Positions 42,476 through 47,487 of a DNA stretch of 47,487 nucleotides are shown here, in pieces; the stretch's first letter is position 1; each line of letters begins with the position of its first letter. The stretch covers positions 1 through 47,487 of the forward strand of contig JAJZRU010000023.1 of assembly GCA_021802555.1 (NCBI GenBank). Direction: 5' to 3'. Source of the stretch: Pseudomonadota bacterium. Its GTDB lineage: Bacteria; Pseudomonadota; Gammaproteobacteria; Burkholderiales; Thiobacillaceae. The notes below the pieces were generated by a model. The model saw only the letters and a program-made list of their open reading frames with translations, did not search any database and was not told where the DNA came from. The translations under genes and the position numbers were made by a program.

Positions 42476-43027
42476 GCGGCGCGGGCGTGGATGTCAGTAT
42501 TGGAGGCGAGCGACCTGGTGTATCTGTTGCCGCCCTATCACCGCAATTTCGGCAAGCGGCTGGTCAAGTCGCCCAAGCTTTATCTTGTCGACGTGGGCTT
42601 GGCCTGCTGGTTGCTTGGCATCCGCAGCATCGAGGTGCTGAGTCTGCATCCGCTGCGCGGGGCCTTGTTCGAGACCTGGGTGGTGAGCGAATTTCTCAAG
42701 ACCCGCCTCAATGCCGGGCAGCCGCCAGACCTTTACTTCTGGCGTGACAACAACGGGCTGGAGGCGGATCTTGTTTTTGAGATTGAGGGACGCTTGCAGG
42801 CCGTCGAGATCAAGTCGGGCCGAACGGTGACGTCGGATTACGTGCGTGCGGGGCAGAAGGCGGGTCGAATTGCCGGGGAAGAAGCTTTGCCGCCCCGGCT
42901 GATTTACGCGGGCGATGAAAATTACGCGCGCAGCGGACTTCGCGTGATGGGGTGGCAGAGTTTGGCCACCCTGACGGACGGCCTGAAATTTCCCCGCCCT
43001 TCGCCCTCAAGCAAGCCCGTGGCGTGA
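42476..43027 (+). pseudogene. C-terminal fragment of a DUF4143 ATPase
   Basis: The recognisable part begins WMSVLEASDLVYLLPPYHRNFGKRLVKSPKLYLVDVGLAC and continues through PLRGALFETWVVSEFLKTR, YFWRDNNGLEADLVFEIEG and LQAVEIKSGRTV. This is the C-terminal nuclease-like half of a DUF4143 protein. The whole AAA_14 ATPase domain is missing, replaced by the epimerase remnant. An ATG at 42491 could still give a 178-residue protein, but it would lack nucleotide binding. It is a different subtype from the intact protein at 40634. Confidence 0.8.
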
Positions 43028-43059
43028 GCGGTGCAGCCAGCCCGCCGGCAGCCGGAACA

Positions 43060-43203
43060 GGCCGGCTGGCTTGATAGCGGCACCCGGCCGCACGGAGCTT
43101 CAGGAATTTGCCGAGCCCCTCGCTGCGCCAACGCTCCAAGGTGGCCTCGCTGAGATGCCAGCGCGCGGCCAGTTGCTTTTTGATTGAGGTGAACGACGTC
43201 CAT
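43060..43203 (-). pseudogene. Frameshifted excisionase-type HTH gene
   Basis: On the minus strand a strong GGAAGGAGA precedes ATG 43203, giving MDVVHLNQK. One base shift after the A-run then continues the expected protein as QLAARWHLSEATLERWRSEGLGKFLKLR, a MerR/excisionase-type winged-helix DNA-binding motif. The remainder is not recognisable. Such small proteins usually regulate or excise mobile elements. The frameshift sits next to AAAAA, so a sequencing error must be considered. Confidence 0.6.
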
Positions 43204-43285
43204 CTTGGTCTCCTTCCGAATGAGTTGGCAGGAGTCCATGAAGGCGCTGTTCCGCACACGAGCCAAGTCATTCCCGAGGACGACG

Positions 43286-44410
43286 CTACCCCGGCAGATC
43301 GCTCAGTTCATAGCTGGTGCTGCGCCCGCCCGCATCCGATTTCCGCAGCACACCCCGCGCAAGCAGGTCGTTGATGTCGCGCAGCGCCGTGTCCGGCGAA
43401 CACTTGGCAATGGCCGCCCACTTGCTGCTGGTGAATTTGCCTTCGAAGCCATCAAGCAGCTTGTTGAGCAATTTCACTTGCCGCTCGTTCAGCGGCATGG
43501 TCCCCCAGCGCTGCCAGAAACGCGCCTTGGTCAGTACGGCGTCAAGGGTGACCTGGGCCTGATCCACGGCACGATGCAGAGCGTCGAGGAACCAGGCCAG
43601 CCATTCCGTGACATCCATCGACCGCTTCTGCGTTCGCTCCAGGAGGTCGTAGTAGGCCTTGCGCTCCCGCTGGATCTGCGCCGACAAACTGTAGAAGCGT
43701 TGTGGGCTGCCGTCGGCACGCGCCAGCAGCAGGTCGCCGATGGCCCGAGCGATACGCCCGTTGCCGTCGTCGAACGGGTGCAAGGTGACGAACCAAAGAT
43801 GGCCAAGGCCGGCCTTGAGCAGCGGCGGTTCGTTCGAGGAGCCATTCACCCAGTCGAAGAATCGGCTGGTTTCGACCTCCAGACGATCGGCGGGCGGTGC
43901 CTCGAAATGCACGCGCTGGCGGCCGGTTGGGCCAGACACCACCTGCATCGGGCCGCTGGCATCGTCGCGCCAAGTGCCGACGTTGATCTTGGAAAGGCCG
44001 GAGTAGCCGGTAGGAAACAGCGCGGCGTGCCAGCCGAATAACCGCTCCCGCGACACCGGCGCATGGCAGTTGGCGGTGGCATCGAGCACCATCTCGACCA
44101 CGCCTTCGACGTGCCGATCCACCGGGGCCAGGGCACCGATGTCCACGCCTAGCCTGCGGGCGATGCTTGAGCGCACGGATTCGACATTGAGCTGCTCACC
44201 CTCGATCTCGCTGGTCTTGACCACGTCCTCGGTGAGCGCGGCCAAGCTGGCCTGATCGCGCAGCGCCATGCCCACGTCGGCCAGGCGGCCCATCAGGAGC
44301 CCTTGGGCACGACTGACCTCGGCCATAGGCCCAGCCAGTACTGCCAGGTCGAAGCGCCAGTTCGGCCAGTCGTTGGCCTGCCAGATGTATTTGTAATCAC
44401 TGCCATTCAT
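43286..44410 (-). CDS. Fic-domain AMP transferase, class II
   Basis: 374 residues. The Fic active site HPFDDGNGRIAR is intact (His base and phosphate-binding DGNGR). Before it is the inhibitory motif in VVKTSEIEGEQLN (S/TxxxEG), which places it in class II, where the inhibitory helix is N-terminal in the same chain. A C-terminal winged-helix-like region (KWAAIAKCSPDTALRDINDLLARGVL) may bind DNA. Fic enzymes transfer AMP to Tyr, Ser or Thr of target proteins. The start lies at a palindrome and probable promoter, and may be leaderless. Confidence 0.93.
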   Translation of the reverse strand: MNGSDYKYIWQANDWPNWRFDLAVLAGPMAEVSRAQGLLMGRLADVGMALRDQASLAALTEDVVKTSEIEGEQLNVESVRSSIARRLGVDIGALAPVDRHVEGVVEMVLDATANCHAPVSRERLFGWHAALFPTGYSGLSKINVGTWRDDASGPMQVVSGPTGRQRVHFEAPPADRLEVETSRFFDWVNGSSNEPPLLKAGLGHLWFVTLHPFDDGNGRIARAIGDLLLARADGSPQRFYSLSAQIQRERKAYYDLLERTQKRSMDVTEWLAWFLDALHRAVDQAQVTLDAVLTKARFWQRWGTMPLNERQVKLLNKLLDGFEGKFTSSKWAAIAKCSPDTALRDINDLLARGVLRKSDAGGRSTSYELSDLPG

Positions 44411-44445
44411 GCGGAGATTATGAGCCGCATTCTCCGCATGCGCAA
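44408..44445 (-). promoter_or_regulatory. Promoter and palindrome overlapping the Fic start
   Basis: CATGCGGAGA (44408-44417) and TCTCCGCATG (44431-44440) form a perfect 10-bp inverted repeat that contains the start codon. On the minus strand CATAAT (44417-44422) with TTGCGC (44440-44445) at 17 bp spacing gives a promoter whose transcript would begin at or next to the ATG. This fits a leaderless mRNA controlled by a repressor, perhaps the Fic protein's own winged helix. Confidence 0.6.
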
Positions 44446-44603
44446 GTTATTCTACGCACAAAATGCGGTGAAAGACGGCGCCATTCGCCGCAAGGGTGCG
44501 GGCCACGCCCGCACCCCGTTTCCACGCCGACGCCAAATTTCTACGGAAACCGACCGCCGCTAACAATATATCGCCGCTATCGGCGCTGCCTAAGAATTCG
44601 GCG

Positions 44604-44629
44604 TAGAATCTGACTATTCTGGTCAGAAT
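44604..44629 (+). promoter_or_regulatory. Operator and -10 box of the Phd-VapC operon
   Basis: A -10 like TAGAAT (44604-44609) overlaps an inverted repeat TCTGAC-TATTCTG-GTCAGA (44609-44627). A second, nested palindrome ATTCTG-GT-CAGAAT spans 44616-44629. It lies just before the antitoxin start, as expected for Phd-type autoregulation. No convincing -35 was found. Confidence 0.6.
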
Positions 44630-44642
44630 TGAGGGCTCGGTC

Positions 44643-44894
44643 ATGCATACATGGCAATTGCAAGAAGCAAAATCGCGGCTATCCGAGGTCGTCAAGAACG
44701 CCGAACGCGAAGGCCCCCAGGAGATCACCGTGCATGGTCGCCCTGTGGCGGTGGTACTGTCGCGTGCCGATTATGACCGGCTGGCGGGCACCGGCGAGTC
44801 GCTGGTCGCCTTCATGCGCCGCTCGCCTTTGGCCGGCATCGAGGATATCGACTTTCCGCGCGATACCACTCCCACCCGCGAGTTGAGCCTTTGA
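44643..44894 (+). CDS. Phd/YefM-type antitoxin
   Basis: 83 residues. The start MHTWQLQEAKSRLSEVVKNAEREGPQEITVHGRPVAVVLS is the Phd/YefM DNA-binding fold (AKxxLSxVV and GxPVAVVLS). The C-terminal ESLVAFMRRSPLAGIEDIDFPRD is the toxin-binding tail typical of Phd proteins paired with PIN toxins. The toxin start overlaps its stop by 4 bp (TTGA). A palindromic operator lies directly upstream. Confidence 0.92.
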   Translation: MHTWQLQEAKSRLSEVVKNAEREGPQEITVHGRPVAVVLSRADYDRLAGTGESLVAFMRRSPLAGIEDIDFPRDTTPTRELSL

Positions 44895-45313
44895 GCTATC
44901 TCGTCGATACCAACGTCCTGTCGGAACTGCGCCGCCGCGAAGCGAACACCAATGTCGTACGCTGGCTGGAACGCCGTCCGGCCACCACGCTGTATCTCTC
45001 TGTGCTGACCCTCGGCGAACTGCGCAAAGGCATCGAAGGGCTGCCCGAGGGCGCGCGCAAGCGCACGCTGCTCGATTGGCTGGAGGTCGAACTGCCGAGA
45101 TTTTTTGCCGGTCGGATGTTGGCCGTCGATGCGCGCGTCGCGGATCGCTGGGGGCGCTTCGTGGCCTTGGCCGGGCGCCCGCTGCCGGCCGTCGACAGCT
45201 TGCTGGCAGCCACCGCGCAGACCCACGGCCTGACGCTGGTCACTCGCAATCTGCACGACTTCCAATATCCGGGACTCGCAGTCATCGATCCTTGGGTGGA
45301 AGAGCCCGCATAG
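44891..45313 (+). CDS. vapC: VapC-like PIN-domain toxin
   Basis: 140 residues from TTG 44891. The PIN acidic residues are present: YLVDTNVLSELRR (first Asp), LTLGELRKGIE (Glu), LPAVDSLLAATAQTHGLTLVTRN (Asp) and a final HDFQYPGLAVIDPW, which matches the FitB/VapC group. It is a metal-dependent RNase, commonly cutting tRNA. It is translationally coupled to the Phd-type antitoxin. All catalytic residues are kept, unlike in the fragment at 42141. Confidence 0.93.
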   Translation: MSYLVDTNVLSELRRREANTNVVRWLERRPATTLYLSVLTLGELRKGIEGLPEGARKRTLLDWLEVELPRFFAGRMLAVDARVADRWGRFVALAGRPLPAVDSLLAATAQTHGLTLVTRNLHDFQYPGLAVIDPWVEEPA

Positions 45314-45426
45314 CGGCATCGAAAGACTCGTCAGCAGGCCGCGCCGCAGCACGTGCCCATATATCGTTGGCGCCAAAATGGCGACAGTGATACACTGGAA
45401 ACTCAAGTAACCGTTGGAGGTGAAAA

Positions 45427-45738
45427 ATGGGCACCGCTGTTGCCAAACAAGATCGTATTGGCGCCCGTGTTCCGCATGAGGTCTACGAGACGCTGTGCCG
45501 TGCCGCCGAACTGACGGGCGCGACGGTCAATCAGTTCCTGGTTCAGGCGGCGTTGAAGGAAGCCCAGTCGGTTATCGAACGAGAGGATGTGATCCGTTTG
45601 TCCCCGCGTGACTGGAACTGGTTGCTCGACCTAATGGAGAACCCGCCCAAGCCGAACGCGAAGTTGAAGGCTGCCATGAAGCGCTATCAGAAAGCCAAGC
45701 GAGACGATGCGGGTACTGCCTTTAGCTGGGAGCCATGA
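45427..45738 (+). CDS. DUF1778 antitoxin (TacA-like)
   Basis: 103 residues. RIGARVPHEVYETLCRAAELTGATVNQFLVQAALKEAQSVIE is the ribbon-helix-helix DUF1778 domain, followed by IRLSPRDWNWLLDLMENPPKPNAKLKAAMKRYQK, the toxin-neutralising tail. GGAGG lies about eight bases before the ATG. The next gene, an acetyltransferase, overlaps by 32 bp. Such pairs (TacA-TacT, AtaR-AtaT) block the acetylation of aminoacyl-tRNA. Confidence 0.93.
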   Translation: MGTAVAKQDRIGARVPHEVYETLCRAAELTGATVNQFLVQAALKEAQSVIEREDVIRLSPRDWNWLLDLMENPPKPNAKLKAAMKRYQKAKRDDAGTAFSWEP

Positions 45739-46189
45739 CCGACAGGCGTTCGACTGCGGCCGCCAGGACCTGAACGACTGGCTGCGGCAGGTTGCCCGCC
45801 AGCACCAAGACAGGGGGCTGTCGAAGACCTTCGTCGCTGTCCGTGAGGAAGAGCCAACCCGCATCTGCGGCTACTATGCACTGACGTTGGCGGAACTCGA
45901 AAACCGGCATCTGCCGGATGCCTGGCGCAAAAAGCTACCGCGCCGCATCCCCGGCGTGCGGTTGGGCCGGCTGGCTGTCGACAAACGCCATCAGGGCAAG
46001 AGGCTGGGCGAATTGCTGCTGGTCGATGCCCTGACGCGGGCGCAGCGCATCTACACCGAGGCCGGTGGCATTGGCCTGTTCGTCGACGCGCTCGATGCGC
46101 AGGCGGCAGGGTACCACCGGCGCTTCGGCTTCGAGGCATCGCCGGACAACCCGCTGCTGCTGTTTCTGCCGGCAAAGGTCATGGGATAA
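45707..46189 (+). CDS. GNAT-family toxin (TacT-like)
   Basis: 160 residues from ATG 45707, inside the antitoxin gene. FDCGRQDLNDWLRQVARQHQDRGLSKTFVAV is the typical start of TacT/AtaT toxins. The acetyl-CoA loop follows as VRLGRLAVDKRHQGKRLGELLLVDAL (Q/RxxGxG/A), and then AAGYHRRFGFEASPDNPLLLFLP with the catalytic Tyr region. It acetylates the amino group of charged tRNAs and so stops translation. It is controlled by the DUF1778 protein upstream. Confidence 0.93.
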   Translation: MRVLPLAGSHDRQAFDCGRQDLNDWLRQVARQHQDRGLSKTFVAVREEEPTRICGYYALTLAELENRHLPDAWRKKLPRRIPGVRLGRLAVDKRHQGKRLGELLLVDALTRAQRIYTEAGGIGLFVDALDAQAAGYHRRFGFEASPDNPLLLFLPAKVMG

Positions 46190-46447
46190 GCGGGCGCGGC
46201 CTGCCCACGCGGTAAAAAAACAGGGCGCCGCTGACATGTTCGGCGCGCAGGCCAGCGCCTGGCCATGGGCATCGCCGTCGCCCCGGGCTATATGTGCGCC
46301 TGGGCGACTGGCATAACGTGCTGGTGGCGGATGCCGCGTATTTCGGCCTTAGTTTGGCAGCAATTTTGCTACAGCCGAAAAAGGCAAAGGGACTCTGCCT
46401 CCGCTTGGCCAAATTACCGCACAAGAAACCGCAATCCAAGTCCCGGT
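46190..46447. other. Gene-free spacer
   Basis: No gene is supported here. A possible hairpin with arms TTTCGGC and GCCGAAA and an inner AGCA-ATTT-TGCT lies near 46344-46382, and might end the toxin operon. It lacks a clean T-run. Confidence 0.3.
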
Positions 46448-46483
46448 GAGTTATACAACAAATTACTATTTGTTGTATAACTC
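46448..46483 (+). promoter_or_regulatory. 36-bp palindromic operator
   Basis: GAGTTATACAACAAAT (46448-46463) and its exact reverse complement ATTTGTTGTATAACTC (46468-46483) flank a 4-bp centre TACT. It ends five bases before the ATG of the GSU2403-family gene. The arms contain -10-like TATAC and TATAAC. The perfect 16-bp arms in otherwise mixed sequence point to binding by a dimeric or tetrameric repressor, or to a strong hairpin in the mRNA. Confidence 0.75.
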
Positions 46484-46488
46484 AAATT

Positions 46489-47487
46489 ATGGAAAGAAGA
46501 TTTTCGGAACTCTCGCTTTCCGCGCAGACTGCCTACGCGGAACTGCTTGATCAGGCGCTGCTCACGGATCTGGCAGGCCATATAGGCGCTCTCAGCGGTA
46601 GTTTCCAGAAAAAGACGGTAAAAAACCATCTCTACTGGTATTTCACTTGGCGCAACCTGAACGGCCAGGTGCAGCAGCTGTATGTCGGTCCGGACTCCGA
46701 GCGCATGCGCAAGCTTCTTCGTGCCTTCGAAAGTGCGCGCCAGCCGGAAGAAAGGCTTGTTGAGCTGTCCAGATCTTTTCTGGCCCTGGGCGGCCAAGAG
46801 ACTGCGCTTAAGCACTTCAGGATCATGCGTCGGTTAGCCGAGTACGGGCTGTTCAAGGCCGGTGGCGTGCTGATCGGCACGCACGCCTTTCTAGCCATCG
46901 GCAACATGCTTGGCGTCCGCTGGGGGGCCGGGCAGTCGACGCAGGACGTGGGTTTCGCCCATTCCGGCAAGCAACTGTCGGTAGCCTTGCCCTCAAACTT
47001 GAAGGTGGATGTACATGATGCGCTGACCTCGCTGGAGATGGGGCTGCTCCCGTTCGCCACTTTTGAATCGGAGATCGGTTCGCAATACCGAAACCCTGCG
47101 GATCCAGAACTGCGGGTTGATTTCGTCGCACCCGAGCATCGCAAGGCGGGCAAGGCTATTACGCTTCCCAGCCTGAACATCGCCTTGCAGCCTCTCAAGT
47201 TCATCGAGTTTTCGTTGGAAGAAGTCACTCAAGGCATGATCGTTTCTCGCCAAGGGCCGGTGGTTGTCAACCTTCCCCACCCTGCCCGGTATGCTGTACA
47301 CAAGCTGATCGTTTATGGAGAAAGGCCGGTACGCGAGCGCACCAAGGCGGCTAAGGATTTGGCCTCGTCAGTAAAATCTGTGGGCGAGTTGTGGCTCGGG
47401 AAGTTTGCCAAGTGCATGATACAAGGCGAGTTCTGTGACGCGGAAGGTTCGGAAGCCGTAGGATTTTCTCATGGTGACTTTGACCTT
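46489..47487 (+). CDS. GSU2403-family nucleotidyltransferase fold protein, 3'-partial
   Basis: At least 333 residues; the frame is open at the window end. It begins MERRFSELSLSAQTAYAELLDQAL and has KKTVKNHLYWYFTWRNLNGQVQQLYVGPDSER, ALKHFRIMRRLAEYGLFKAGGVLIGTHAFLAIGNMLGVRW and TQDVGFAH, where the GT(x)n TQDxxFA pattern is the nucleotidyltransferase active site of this family. The second acidic residue usual in TQDID is Gly here (TQDVGFA), which may weaken catalysis. The function is unknown; the family is often found in defence and toxin islands. A strong palindrome lies directly before it. Confidence 0.82.
   Translation, partial: MERRFSELSLSAQTAYAELLDQALLTDLAGHIGALSGSFQKKTVKNHLYWYFTWRNLNGQVQQLYVGPDSERMRKLLRAFESARQPEERLVELSRSFLALGGQETALKHFRIMRRLAEYGLFKAGGVLIGTHAFLAIGNMLGVRWGAGQSTQDVGFAHSGKQLSVALPSNLKVDVHDALTSLEMGLLPFATFESEIGSQYRNPADPELRVDFVAPEHRKAGKAITLPSLNIALQPLKFIEFSLEEVTQGMIVSRQGPVVVNLPHPARYAVHKLIVYGERPVRERTKAAKDLASSVKSVGELWLGKFAKCMIQGEFCDAEGSEAVGFSHGDFDL

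Overview
The window is GC-rich, densely coded DNA that looks like a betaproteobacterial chromosome, possibly a sulfur- or iron-oxidising Nitrosomonadales-type lineage. That assignment is an inference from gene style: an AddA/RecB-like helicase, TauE/DUF1634 pairs, a DsrC-family protein and TAtAATcc-type promoter boxes. No rRNA, tRNA, CRISPR array or complete insertion sequence was seen. All homology statements are by-eye recognition of motifs.

Region 1 (1-13.4 kb) is ordinary chromosome. It holds the 3' part of an AddA/RecB-like helicase-nuclease, a TauE/SafE exporter with a DUF1634 partner, a convergent second TauE/SafE protein, a secreted metallophosphoesterase, and a five-gene translationally coupled unit (OmpR-type regulator, histidine kinase, outer-membrane factor, membrane fusion protein, RND pump). 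A cold-shock gene with a promoter, a long leader and a clear terminator follows.

Region 2 (13.5-17.9 kb) is accessory. It contains a 168-bp MITE-like palindrome, a HEPN/nucleotidyltransferase pair, a REP-like palindrome, an unusual protein made of two DsrC/TusE domains preceded by a small PAS protein, and a RES-type toxin-antitoxin operon with a duplicated inverted operator.

Region 3 (17.9-40.4 kb) is a surface-polysaccharide locus: gmd and fcl (GDP-L-fucose), a UDP-xylose synthase, a Wzx flippase, a Wzm/Wzt ABC exporter, six glycosyltransferases, four methyltransferases, a second Gmd-like enzyme and an epimerase. Nucleotidyltransferase/HEPN toxin-antitoxin cassettes have been inserted into it repeatedly. 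The first 67-115 bp of fcl is present three times with a cassette after each incomplete copy. A truncated copy of another cassette, with what looks like an fcl 3' tail, sits before gmd, and a decayed cassette sits before wzm. An ORF6N-domain gene is translationally coupled between gmd and the first fcl fragment, and a REP palindrome has been absorbed in frame into the intact fcl.

Region 4 (40.6-47.5 kb) is a toxin-antitoxin/defence-like island: an AAA_14/DUF4143 ATPase, fragments of an epimerase, a second DUF4143 protein, a VapC and an HTH protein, then Fic, Phd-VapC, a DUF1778-GNAT pair, and a GSU2403-family nucleotidyltransferase that runs off the end. Several of these genes carry conspicuous palindromic operators just before the start codon. 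The strongest candidates for something undescribed are the repeated cassette insertions that duplicate the ends of fucose-synthesis genes and the tandem DsrC protein beside a PAS sensor.
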